Source: Candidatus Nanopelagicales bacterium
GTDB lineage: Bacteria; Actinomycetota; Actinomycetes; S36-B12
Length of the DNA stretch: 5,788 nt
Direction of reading: 5' to 3'
NCBI GenBank assembly: GCA_938091275.1
Contig: CALKMY010000161.1
Span: 1 to 5,788, forward strand
Position numbers and translations under genes: made by a program. The notes beneath the pieces were generated by a model. That model saw nothing but the letters and a program-made list of their open reading frames with translations. It made no database searches and was not told the origin of the DNA. Positions 1-5,788 of this stretch are shown here, piece after piece; within the stretch, counting starts at the first letter, position 1, and each line of letters opens with the position of its first letter.

Positions 1-1
1 C

Positions 2-988
2 CACTTCGCGCTGTTCTCCCCCACCGGATCGGGGTATGTGAACTACGTCGCCACGGAAACATTCGAGTTCCTCACCGGCGGAGACTGCGCGTCCGCCGCC
101 ATTCAATACTCCGTCTTGCCCTCGAGCTTCTCGCTGGGGAACGTCTCGACTGGGGTCGACCAAACCCGCATGGTGATCGATGGCATCACCGAACGACTCT
201 TGGCGATGGACCCGTCCGAGCGTCCCCGGTTCTACCTGTTCGGAGAATCCCTCGGATCGCAGGTGAGCGAAGGGATGTTCGAGGGGACGTGGACCTACGG
301 GCCACCGGGCGCGAAGGTCGATTACGCACTGTGGATCGGAACACCATCGGCAACCAAGTGGCGCAAGCAGTTGTGGGGCGACCGTTCGATCACCGAAGTC
401 CCTGACGTGGGTCCGGACGGCATCTACCTCCCGCGGACCATTCGCGACTGGCTGAACCTCTCCGACGACGAGCGGACACAGGTCCGTTACCTGCTTCTGC
501 AAAACGGGGACGACCCCATTCCGAAGTTCGGCAGCCAACTTCTGTGGCGTCGGCCCGACTGGTTGGGACCGGAGCGGCCCGTCGGCGCTCCGCAACACAC
601 GCACTGGGTTCCCGGCGCGACGTTCTTAATGACGTTCATCGACATGCTCAACGCGCTCACGCCCGTTCCCGGCGTGTTCGCTCAGGGTGGCCACGACTAT
701 CGCGAGATTCTTCCCAGCGCGCTCAGCCAGACCTGGCGACTTCCGGCGTCCGATGAGCAGATGGATGCGATGAACCGGGTGATGCGCGAGCGGGAACTCG
801 CCTGGGAGTTGTATCGGGCATGGTCGGCGGCTGCGGCCGAAGAGCCTGGGAAACAGGCTGCGGCCCGGGCGAAGGTCCTGGCGAAGGCATCGCAGTACGT
901 GGAGTCCGACGTCGACGAGGCGCGCTTGATCGAGCTCGTCGATCGTGCACTGCCCCGCCGTGCCGCGGCTCTGCGCGCCATGGCCTAG
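2..988 (+). CDS. Alpha/beta-hydrolase of the PF10081 (Abhydrolase_9) type, 5'-truncated by the window edge
   Basis: The frame is open from the left edge, so the start and N-terminal part lie outside; 328 residues are visible. A GTG at 38 is in frame but is almost certainly internal, because conserved-looking sequence (SPTGSG followed by VNYVATETFEF) runs through it. The candidate triad is visible: nucleophile Ser in GESLG (codon 248-250), Asp in NGDDP (codon 512-514) and His in GGHDY (codon 692-694). The stretch LLWRRPDWL and the order of these motifs match my memory of PF10081 proteins, which usually carry several N-terminal membrane helices (PF15420) before this soluble domain; that part would be upstream. 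The last 75 or so residues are Ala-, Glu- and Arg-rich, probably helical, and extend past the catalytic His. Family substrates are poorly known, so an esterase or lipase role at the membrane is only a guess. The gene is convergent with the acyl-CoA synthetase gene. Family assignment is fairly sure, function is not. Confidence 0.85.
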   Translation, partial: HFALFSPTGSGYVNYVATETFEFLTGGDCASAAIQYSVLPSSFSLGNVSTGVDQTRMVIDGITERLLAMDPSERPRFYLFGESLGSQVSEGMFEGTWTYGPPGAKVDYALWIGTPSATKWRKQLWGDRSITEVPDVGPDGIYLPRTIRDWLNLSDDERTQVRYLLLQNGDDPIPKFGSQLLWRRPDWLGPERPVGAPQHTHWVPGATFLMTFIDMLNALTPVPGVFAQGGHDYREILPSALSQTWRLPASDEQMDAMNRVMRERELAWELYRAWSAAAAEEPGKQAAARAKVLAKASQYVESDVDEARLIELVDRALPRRAAALRAMA

Positions 989-1013
989 CCGCAGCTCACG
1001 CGCGAACTACCCG

Positions 1014-1030
1014 CGGCCGCTCAGCGGCCG
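1014..1030. terminator. GC-rich hairpin between convergent genes, possible bidirectional terminator
   Basis: A perfect 7-bp inverted repeat (CGGCCGC, loop TCA, GCGGCCG) lies in the 50-base gap between the hydrolase stop on the + strand and the synthetase stop on the - strand. It is followed at once by the 10-base palindrome CGATCGATCG (1029-1038). Neither strand has a T-run after the stem, so it is not a classic intrinsic terminator. Stem-only terminators have been proposed for high-GC actinobacteria. The position fits termination of both genes, but such stems can arise by chance in GC-rich DNA. Confidence 0.4.
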
Positions 1031-1038
1031 ATCGATCG

Positions 1039-3126
1039 TCAATCCGAGGACGCGCCCCACTGTTCGGGATCCTCGACGACGATCAATGCGTCGACCGCCA
1101 CTGCCCCGTTGGGTCCCAGAATGAGTGGGTTGATGTCGGCCTCCACGATCGTCGGGTGATCCATCGCGAGACGTGAAAGCACCAGAACGGTGTACACGAT
1201 GGCGTCGAAGGTTTCCTCTGTCGTCAACTTCGACAGCCCCGGCGCCCGGCGGACCAAGCGGACAGCTTGGTCGTGGGTCAAGGGAGCCAGGGACGTCGCC
1301 GTCAGGGACAACGCCTCGGCGTACCGCCCTCCGATACCCACCGCCACGACCGGGCCGTAGTGGGGATCACGGGTCATACCGCAGATCACTTCCGGACCGG
1401 ACGCGACTTCTTGCGCCACCAGCACCGACCCCCCGAATGCCTGGGTCGCGACCGACACTTCCTCGGCCGAATTCAATCCGAGGGCGACGCCACCCACAGT
1501 GGCTTTGTGGGGGGGTCCATTCATCTTGACCACGACGGGGAATCCCAAGTCCTGGGCCGCGGCGACTGCTTCCTCGGGTCCCTCGGCCAGACGCCGGTCC
1601 GCCATCGGGATGCCGTAGCGCTCCATGATCTCCGCGGATTCGTTTTCGGTTAAAGCGCCAGGACGCAGGAGGTCGGACACGTCCACCTCGTCGTGGGGGT
1701 CGAGGTCGCGGGCAGTGAAGGGGTGCCACGCCGAGACCGCGGCGAGCGCCTCCACCGAAGCGCGGGTCCCTCGCAGCAGAGCGACACCGTGTGCTGCAGC
1801 GAAACTCGCGATCCGACGCGGCGGATCGGTGACGTGCACGGTGGTCACGGCGGGAAAGATGCGACGATCTTTCGTCGCCTGCGCCAGTCCCTTCACGATG
1901 GCCAGGCACCAATCGTTCTCCGCGTCACCCCGGTATTGAGTGATGTCCACCTGGGCAAGCAGGACATCGAACTCACCCGAGTGCGCCATCAATTCCAGCG
2001 ATTCCGGGAAGACCACTTCCGTTTCGTCGACCATCCACGCGTCCAGTGGGTTGGCGGGGTTTAAGAAGTTGGGAAAGCGCTCCTGGAGGGAGGCCACGAG
2101 CTCATACGGCATCGGTGGAAACTCAAGTCCGGTGGGCTCCGCGGCATCGGCGAGCATGCCGCACTCGCCCCCAGATTCAGAGATCGCTCCGAGCCGCACA
2201 CCCGTGGGCCACTTCGGCTGCCCCAAGATTTCCAGTGCCTCCATGAAGGTCGAAGTGTCCGTTACTTCGATTCCTCCGTGGTGGTGAATGAAGTTGGAGA
2301 ACGCAACGCTCGAACCAACCATGGCTCCCGTGTGAGCCAACGCGGCCTGTGCTGCAACGCGTGAACGACCAACTTTCAAGCACACCACCGGCTTGCCCGC
2401 TTCCGCGCAGGCGCGCAGCCCGTCAGCGAAGGCTTCCGGCCGGCGCACCGTCTCGACGAACAGCCCGATGGCTTCGGTCTGCGGATCCTCGGCCAAACCC
2501 ATCAGCAGATCGGCGGCATCTCGATTCCCTTCCGACCCGGTGGAGAACACCGCGCGAAACCCGATCCGCGGACCGCAGTTGAGCATGGCGTCCGCAATCG
2601 AGCCCGATTGGGCGATCACCGAGACGTGTCCGCGTCGAAACGTCTTCGGTACGTTCGCGACGTACATGGACCCTCCATTGGGGACGGCCATGCCCATGCA
2701 ATTCGGCCCGAGAATCGCCGCGTCGTAGGCGTCGGCGAGTTCCAGGACGGCCGCGATCGCGTCCGCCGCGTGAGCACCGGATTCGGCGCCGAGCCCCGGG
2801 AGAACGAAGGCCCGAATCCCGAACTCCAGAGCCTCACGCATCACGTCCACGATCGCCTGGTGCCCGACGAGCATGAGCGCGCAGTCGGGGACTTCCGGCA
2901 ATTCACGCACCGACGTGTAGACGTCCTCACCGAGGATCGATTCACCGGACGGATGCACGAGGTATGCCCTGCCCCCGCCGGCGATAGCTTCAGCAACGAC
3001 ATTGCGCCGGCGCTCGCTGGCCCCGATGACAACGACGCAGTCGGGGTCGATCAGGCCGGTGACATCCCGATGGGCGATGCGCTCTTCGACGAGCGGTACT
3101 TCGAGGGACGGCAGAGCAGTAGACAT
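1039..3126 (-). CDS. Acyl-CoA synthetase, ADP(NDP)-forming, fused alpha and beta subunits
   Basis: Predicted 695-residue cytosolic enzyme joining a carboxylic acid to CoA with ATP giving ADP and Pi (reversible). Domain order: Rossmann CoA-binding domain (about 22-120, with VVVIGAS near 31-37), flavodoxin-like ligase domain (about 165-300), a linking ligase domain (about 305-470), and a C-terminal ATP-grasp domain (about 484-690). The alpha-side phosphohistidine motif AHTGAMVGS is intact (His265), as is the partnering Glu225. The beta side has Lys534, His540 in PPHK, and EADINPL (662-668), expected to hold Mg-nucleotide. The length fits the fused ACD family; no GNAT domain is present, so it is not a Pat-type acetyltransferase. 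The ATG at 3126 is preferred: GGGGG lies just upstream, whereas the in-frame TTG at 3183 lacks a ribosome site and adds 19 unlike residues. The acid substrate cannot be read from sequence; relatives use acetate, 3-hydroxypropionate or 4-hydroxybutyrate. It is divergent from the oxidoreductase gene. Confidence 0.9.
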   Translation of the reverse strand: MSTALPSLEVPLVEERIAHRDVTGLIDPDCVVVIGASERRRNVVAEAIAGGGRAYLVHPSGESILGEDVYTSVRELPEVPDCALMLVGHQAIVDVMREALEFGIRAFVLPGLGAESGAHAADAIAAVLELADAYDAAILGPNCMGMAVPNGGSMYVANVPKTFRRGHVSVIAQSGSIADAMLNCGPRIGFRAVFSTGSEGNRDAADLLMGLAEDPQTEAIGLFVETVRRPEAFADGLRACAEAGKPVVCLKVGRSRVAAQAALAHTGAMVGSSVAFSNFIHHHGGIEVTDTSTFMEALEILGQPKWPTGVRLGAISESGGECGMLADAAEPTGLEFPPMPYELVASLQERFPNFLNPANPLDAWMVDETEVVFPESLELMAHSGEFDVLLAQVDITQYRGDAENDWCLAIVKGLAQATKDRRIFPAVTTVHVTDPPRRIASFAAAHGVALLRGTRASVEALAAVSAWHPFTARDLDPHDEVDVSDLLRPGALTENESAEIMERYGIPMADRRLAEGPEEAVAAAQDLGFPVVVKMNGPPHKATVGGVALGLNSAEEVSVATQAFGGSVLVAQEVASGPEVICGMTRDPHYGPVVAVGIGGRYAEALSLTATSLAPLTHDQAVRLVRRAPGLSKLTTEETFDAIVYTVLVLSRLAMDHPTIVEADINPLILGPNGAVAVDALIVVEDPEQWGASSD

Positions 3127-3130
3127 CAGA

Positions 3131-3135
3131 CCCCC
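3131..3135 (-). promoter_or_regulatory. Purine-rich ribosome-binding sequence deciding the synthetase start
   Basis: Read on the - strand, GGGGG lies four bases before the ATG at 3126. It is the only SD-like run near either candidate start; the region before the in-frame TTG at 3183 has none. The spacing is short, so it is a weak to moderate site, but it favours the ATG start. Confidence 0.45.
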
Positions 3136-3257
3136 AGTGCCTGGGCACCCAAGGAGGGCGCCCACGAAGTGACGTTCGGACAACGATGCGGTTGTGTCAC
3201 AGGCACCGGCGGAAGTATCAGTACGGGCGACGCTGTCAGGAGAAAGCCGGCGCGATA

Positions 3258-3286
3258 AGAGTAAATCGCCGCACGCGTGTACACAA
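3258..3286 (-). promoter_or_regulatory. Candidate promoter for the acyl-CoA synthetase gene
   Basis: On the - strand a TTGTGT box (3286-3281) is followed, after 17 bases, by TACTCT (3263-3258), which fits the actinobacterial TAnnnT form of the -10 element. Transcription would begin near 3251, giving a leader of about 125 bases before the ATG at 3126. The -35 match is limited to TTG. The -35 box overlaps the GTGTACAC palindrome shared with the opposite promoter. Confidence 0.35.
3272..3284. repeat. Two overlapping 8-base palindromes in the divergent promoter region
   Basis: CACGCGTG (3272-3279) and GTGTACAC (3277-3284) are each perfectly self-complementary and share three bases. They sit where the candidate -35 boxes of the two divergent promoters overlap, a good position for one regulator to control both genes. 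I do not recognise the site as that of a named regulator. The rest of the gap (3127-3311) shows no RNA gene or longer repeat. Confidence 0.4.
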
Positions 3287-3305
3287 GCCCGAGTTCGGCT
3301 AGCGT
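3278..3305 (+). promoter_or_regulatory. Candidate leaderless promoter for the oxidoreductase-thioesterase pair
   Basis: TAGCGT (3300-3305) fits the TAnnnT -10 form and ends exactly six bases before the ATG at 3312, the spacing expected if transcription starts at the A of the start codon. No Shine-Dalgarno sequence lies before that ATG, which agrees with a leaderless transcript. A weak -35 candidate, TGTACA (3278-3283), lies 16 bases upstream within the palindromic site. Confidence 0.4.
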
Positions 3306-3311
3306 TTCGAC

Positions 3312-4274
3312 ATGCATGCGATCTATGCCGCGGGAATCGACCGCGAGAATCCCCTGTCCGTTCTCGAGATCGGCGACGTCGAGCCGGTGGAAACCCCCGA
3401 CGATTGGGTCGACGTCGAGGTCAAGGCGATGAGCCTGAACCATCACGACGTGTGGGCTCTCAAGGGACAGGCCCTTCGCGAGGAGCAGGTGCCGATGATC
3501 CTCGGCACCGACGCCGCAGGGATCGGCCCCGACGGCTCCTCGGTGGTGGTGCATGCGGTGATCGGCTCACCCGTCCACGGCGACGAGACTCTCGATCCCA
3601 AGCGCTCGATGCTCAGCGAGAGGTACTCCGGCACCTTCGCCGAGCGAGTCCGCGTGCCAGCCGACAACCTCATTCCCTTGCCCGCCGGTTTCACTTTCGA
3701 GCAAGCGAGCTGTCTTCCGACCGCATACCTGACCGCGTACCGGATGCTGACCACCAAGGCGTCAGCGACGGCCGGTCAGACGATCCTGGTGCAGGGAGCC
3801 GGCGGAGGCGTCGCTACCGCAGCCATCGTGTTGGGCAAAGCGATGGGGTGTCGCGTGTGGGTCACCTCCCGCGACGAGCAGAAGGGGGAATGGGCTGTCG
3901 GCATCGGTGCCGACGAGGCCTTCCCCACCGGTGAACGCCTTCCCGACAAGGTCGATGCCGTGATCGAGACGGTGGGCGAGGCGACCTGGGATCACTCGTT
4001 GAAGTCGCTACGCCCCGGCGGGATCGTCGTGGTGTCCGGGGCGACCTCCGGGCCGATGCCACCGGCGCAACTGAACCGCGTCTTCTTCCTGCAGCTCACC
4101 GTCGCTGGTTCGACCATGGGGACGGCCCAAGAATTCCGTCAACTCATCGACCTGATGTCCCAGCAGCAGATTTCCCCCATCATCGATCGGACCTTGCCGA
4201 TGGCCGATGCCCGCGAGGGCTTCGCGGCGATGAACGAGGGCACTGTTCGGGGCAAGATCGTCTTGACCCGCTGA
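3312..4274 (+). CDS. Zinc-free medium-chain dehydrogenase/reductase, quinone oxidoreductase-like
   Basis: Predicted 320-residue cytosolic NAD(P)H-dependent oxidoreductase of the MDR superfamily. The N-terminal GroES-like domain (about 1-125) holds SLNHHDVW (41-48) and LGTDAAG (64-70); the Rossmann domain (about 150-285) has the nucleotide loop GAGGGVATA (162-170) and TSRD (185-188) after the second strand, where Ser/Arg suggest NADPH. Alignment by eye with zinc alcohol dehydrogenases places Asn43, Thr66 and Thr137 at the three catalytic zinc ligand positions. The protein has only two cysteines (134 and 180), so the four-Cys structural zinc site is also absent. I recall similar compact proteins in actinobacteria, so this looks like a clade trait rather than damage. 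A quinone, enone or enoyl-CoA-like substrate is plausible. The ATG at 3312 is chosen for its length fit and the -10 box before it. The next gene starts one base after the stop, so the two are probably co-transcribed. Confidence 0.88.
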   Translation: MHAIYAAGIDRENPLSVLEIGDVEPVETPDDWVDVEVKAMSLNHHDVWALKGQALREEQVPMILGTDAAGIGPDGSSVVVHAVIGSPVHGDETLDPKRSMLSERYSGTFAERVRVPADNLIPLPAGFTFEQASCLPTAYLTAYRMLTTKASATAGQTILVQGAGGGVATAAIVLGKAMGCRVWVTSRDEQKGEWAVGIGADEAFPTGERLPDKVDAVIETVGEATWDHSLKSLRPGGIVVVSGATSGPMPPAQLNRVFFLQLTVAGSTMGTAQEFRQLIDLMSQQQISPIIDRTLPMADAREGFAAMNEGTVRGKIVLTR

Positions 4275-4275
4275 C

Positions 4276-4665
4276 ATGCACGTCGGTCAGTACCGTGTCC
4301 GCTACCGCGACGTCTACTCCGCAGGCGTCGTCCTGAACGCTCGCTATCTCGACATCTGCGACGAAGCCTTCACCGAATTTTTCCGAGCCCTCGGGTTCAC
4401 TTCCGCGGACCTCTCGGCGGTGCCTTTCGATGGCGCTCTCGCGCACATGGACGCAACGTTCGCGAGCACCAGCACCGTCGATGACGTCCTCGACATGGAT
4501 GTGGTCTGCGAGCGGGTGGGCTCCTCGAGCCTTGTCTTGGTGTACACGCTCACGAACGAAGACCAGGAGGTCTTTCGAGGAGTCGCCCGGTACGTGAACG
4601 TGAACGATGCCGGTCGCCCCACGGGCATTCCAGACGTCATTCGAGAGGCCGTCCAGTCCGACTAA
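4276..4665 (+). CDS. Hotdog-fold acyl-CoA thioesterase-like protein (4HBT family)
   Basis: Predicted 129-residue cytosolic protein with the layout of a YbgC/4HBT-type thioesterase, which hydrolyses acyl-CoA to free acid and CoA. Visible are the N-terminal strand YRVRYRDVYSAGVVLNARYL (6-25), the hotdog helix (about 25-39, DICDEAFTEFFRALG), a strand near 58-66, and the typical GRPTGIPDVIREAV end (113-126). In 4HBT and YbgC the catalytic Asp is the second acid in the D-x-D-x-x-G motif; here that position is Tyr14 (codon 4315-4317, TAC) and only the first acid, Asp12, remains. Catalysis may therefore use another residue, or the protein may bind CoA esters without cleaving them. The start lies one base after the reductase stop and lacks an SD sequence, which suggests translation by coupling. 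The TAA stop overlaps the stop of the convergent dehydrogenase gene. The fold is fairly sure, the activity less so. Confidence 0.82.
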   Translation: MHVGQYRVRYRDVYSAGVVLNARYLDICDEAFTEFFRALGFTSADLSAVPFDGALAHMDATFASTSTVDDVLDMDVVCERVGSSSLVLVYTLTNEDQEVFRGVARYVNVNDAGRPTGIPDVIREAVQSD

Positions 4666-5618
4666 CGGCGAACGACGATCTCCCCGCCGAGTTCCTCGGG
4701 CTCGTCATCCACTATCTCCGCTGGGAATCCGGGCGCGCGCACATCGAGGCCGTATTCGTCCTCCAACCTCCGGATGATGTTGGGAGACCACTCCCGCGGT
4801 CCATAACGCTCGATGCCGTCGTCAAACACCTCCGCTACGAGTGCGGCCAACTCCAATGTCATGCCGGCTTCACGTGCCATCGAGTTGAACAGCCCGACGT
4901 CCTTCTGGACCAGATCCATCGTGAAGTTGATGTCTCGTGAGCCGTTCAAAATGACCTGACTTTCGGTCTCGTGCACGAATGACGTTCCGGAGGATGCGGC
5001 GATGGCCTCATACGCGACCCCGAGGTCAAGGCCGACCTTCGCGCATGCGGCAAGAGCCTCCGTGACCGCGATGAGGTTCGCAGTGGCCAAGTAGTTAGTG
5101 ACCACCTTGAGTTGGGACGCACTCCCTAAGTCTCCGGTGTGCAGCACGCGTCGTCCCATCACAGTCAGCAGCGGAAGCAATCGCTCGAAGGTCTGGCGGT
5201 TGCACCCGGCGAAGATCGAGATGTTTCCGGTAGCGGCTCGATGACATCCCCCTGAAACCGGGCAGTCGGCTGCCTGTCCTCCGCGAAGAGCGACGAGGTC
5301 TCCGAGACGAAGCACTTCCCTGGCATCGGTCGTGCTCATCTCGACCCAGATCGAGCCCGGACGCATCCCCGAGAGGACGCCGTCACTCGCCTCCATCACC
5401 TCGGCCACGATCGCCGGAGAAGGAAGGCAGGTAATTACGACCTCACAGCGTGACGCCAGGTCTTGAGGTGAGGCCACAGGCTTCGCTCCGGCACCCACCA
5501 ATGGGGCCATTGCTTCCGGAGCGGTGTCAAGGACGACTAGTTCGGTTCCCTGGCGCAACAGTGTTCCCGCCAACTTCGATCCGACGTTTCCCAAACCGAT
5601 GAATCCAATGGCCACCAT
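4662..5618 (-). CDS. Beta-hydroxyacid dehydrogenase, 3-hydroxyisobutyrate dehydrogenase family
   Basis: Predicted 318-residue NAD(P)-dependent enzyme interconverting a 3-hydroxyacid and its aldehyde or ketone. The N-terminal Rossmann domain opens with GFIGLGNVG (5-13); Asp31 at the end of the second strand suggests NAD rather than NADP. The substrate-binding motif DCPVSGGC lies at 118-125, the catalytic Lys171 with Asn175 in LKVVTN, and QKDVGLF at 238-244 in the helical C-terminal domain, so all family landmarks are intact. The protein is slightly longer than the roughly 295 residues usual in the family, owing to a tail with RAPGFP (294-299) and several acids. The ATG at 5618 is the only sensible start: an in-frame TGA lies a few codons upstream. 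No clear SD precedes it. Substrate could be 3-hydroxyisobutyrate, tartronate semialdehyde or a related acid. It is divergent from otsA and convergent, with stop overlap, with the thioesterase gene. Confidence 0.88.
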   Translation of the reverse strand: MVAIGFIGLGNVGSKLAGTLLRQGTELVVLDTAPEAMAPLVGAGAKPVASPQDLASRCEVVITCLPSPAIVAEVMEASDGVLSGMRPGSIWVEMSTTDAREVLRLGDLVALRGGQAADCPVSGGCHRAATGNISIFAGCNRQTFERLLPLLTVMGRRVLHTGDLGSASQLKVVTNYLATANLIAVTEALAACAKVGLDLGVAYEAIAASSGTSFVHETESQVILNGSRDINFTMDLVQKDVGLFNSMAREAGMTLELAALVAEVFDDGIERYGPREWSPNIIRRLEDEYGLDVRAPGFPAEIVDDEPEELGGEIVVRR

Positions 5619-5692
5619 GCCCGCGAGTGTGCCAGCGCATCATCCTCGCCGGGCCCCCTACGCGGATTTTCCAGCGACGAATATCGGCACCG

Positions 5693-5698
5693 TATGCT
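5693..5698 (+). promoter_or_regulatory. Possible -10 element for otsA
   Basis: TATGCT fits the TAnnnT -10 form and would start transcription near 5705, giving a leader of about 43 bases that contains the AGGAGG ribosome site. No good -35 box is seen 16-18 bases upstream. If correct, the in-frame ATG at 5694 lies within the promoter and cannot be a start. The rest of the 5619-5747 gap shows nothing else clear. Confidence 0.3.
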
Positions 5699-5730
5699 GA
5701 CGGCTTCACACGCGAGGAAGCTACCCAGCG

Positions 5731-5736
5731 AGGAGG
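5731..5736 (+). promoter_or_regulatory. Ribosome-binding site of otsA
   Basis: A full AGGAGG lies 11 bases before the ATG at 5748. The spacing is a little long, but the match is the best in the window. It selects this start over the in-frame ATG at 5694, which would add 18 residues not expected before the conserved N-terminal strand of the family. Confidence 0.65.
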
Positions 5737-5747
5737 CGACGCGCTCC

Positions 5748-5788
5748 ATGCCTGAGTTGATCGTCGTCGCCAACCGACTTCCGGTGGA
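5748..5788 (+). CDS. otsA: Trehalose-6-phosphate synthase (GT20), first 13 codons, cut by the right edge
   Basis: Only the N-terminus is visible: MPELIVVANRLPV followed by two bases of the next codon. The VVANRLPV strand is the hallmark N-terminus of retaining glycosyltransferase family 20 enzymes, which transfer glucose from a nucleotide sugar (UDP- or GDP-glucose) to glucose-6-phosphate, making trehalose-6-phosphate for osmotic and stress protection or cell-envelope glycolipids. The Asn-Arg pair lies in the loop that contacts the sugar phosphate in the family. The start is supported by AGGAGG upstream. With 13 residues the family call rests on one motif, though a very distinctive one; the rest of the gene is outside the window. 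No link with the acyl-CoA genes is evident. Confidence 0.8.
   Translation, partial: MPELIVVANRLPV

Noticed and set aside
626..628. Rare TTA leucine codon in the hydrolase gene, which might suggest bldA-type control
   Set aside because: A single TTA codon has meaning only in Streptomyces-like hosts, and nothing here indicates such a host.
1367..1912. - strand open frame (181 codons) within the synthetase gene
   Set aside because: It is a frame-shifted shadow of the same strand; the intact 695-codon synthetase frame accounts for the region, with no sign of a frameshift.
3127..3183. In-frame 19-residue N-terminal extension of the synthetase starting at a TTG
   Set aside because: No ribosome site precedes the TTG, the added residues resemble nothing in the family, and the ATG at 3126 has a G-rich SD-like run.
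3193..3201. TGTG-T-CACA inverted repeat resembling half of a CRP-type site
   Set aside because: It lacks the TGTGA-N6-TCACA spacing of CRP-family sites and is too short to support a regulator.
2608..3258. Long + strand open frame (216 codons) opposite the synthetase gene
   Set aside because: It lies almost wholly antisense to the well-supported synthetase gene; its composition is Arg/Asp/Gly-rich with no motif, as expected of a shadow frame in GC-rich DNA.
3194..3934. + strand open frame (246 codons) overlapping the oxidoreductase gene
   Set aside because: It is in another frame of a clear MDR gene, is extremely Arg-rich and contains no recognisable domain.
4648..4699. Small stems around the convergent stops (GCCGT/ACGGC, 12-base loop; CCGAG TTC CTCGG)
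   Set aside because: Five-base stems without T-runs, one with a long loop and one inside the dehydrogenase coding region, are expected by chance at this GC content.
5689..5694. TACGGT on the - strand as a -10 box for the dehydrogenase gene
   Set aside because: It fits TAnnnT but has no acceptable -35 box at usual spacing and overlaps the better + strand TATGCT.
5694..5747. Upstream in-frame ATG that would extend otsA by 18 residues
   Set aside because: AGGAGG supports the ATG at 5748, the family normally starts just before VVANRLPV, and the upstream ATG overlaps a likely -10 box.

Overview
The window looks like a slice of a high-GC bacterial chromosome, most probably from an actinobacterium. 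The support is GC-rich third codon positions, a medium-chain reductase of a type I associate with actinobacteria, a membrane-anchored PF10081-type hydrolase, and a candidate leaderless promoter. An Acidimicrobiia-like host is possible, but nothing here fixes the class. There are no RNA genes, insertion sequences, CRISPR arrays or phage genes, so the region reads as ordinary chromosomal core or flexible metabolism.

Layout, left to right: (1) the 3' part of an alpha/beta-hydrolase gene on the + strand, cut by the left edge; (2) a short convergent gap with a GC-rich hairpin; (3) a large - strand gene for a fused ADP-forming acyl-CoA synthetase; (4) a 185-base divergent promoter region with overlapping palindromes; (5) a + strand pair, a zinc-free medium-chain NAD(P)H oxidoreductase and a small hotdog-fold thioesterase-like protein, one base apart; (6) a - strand beta-hydroxyacid dehydrogenase whose stop codon overlaps that of the thioesterase gene on the opposite strand; (7) a 129-base divergent gap; (8) the first 13 codons of trehalose-6-phosphate synthase (otsA) on the + strand.

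The middle four genes all have predicted chemistry on carboxylic acids, acyl-CoAs or carbonyls: acid activation to a CoA ester, NAD(P)H-dependent carbonyl or enone reduction, CoA-ester hydrolysis, and oxidation or reduction of a 3-hydroxyacid. They may serve short or branched acyl metabolism together, but they lie on alternating strands in at least three transcription units, so joint function is inferred from proximity only. The trehalose gene and the PF10081 hydrolase are probably unrelated neighbours.

I see no convincing new system. The points most worth checking are the replacement of the usual catalytic aspartate in the thioesterase-like protein, the compact divergent promoter with a possible leaderless transcript, and the overlapping convergent stop codons.
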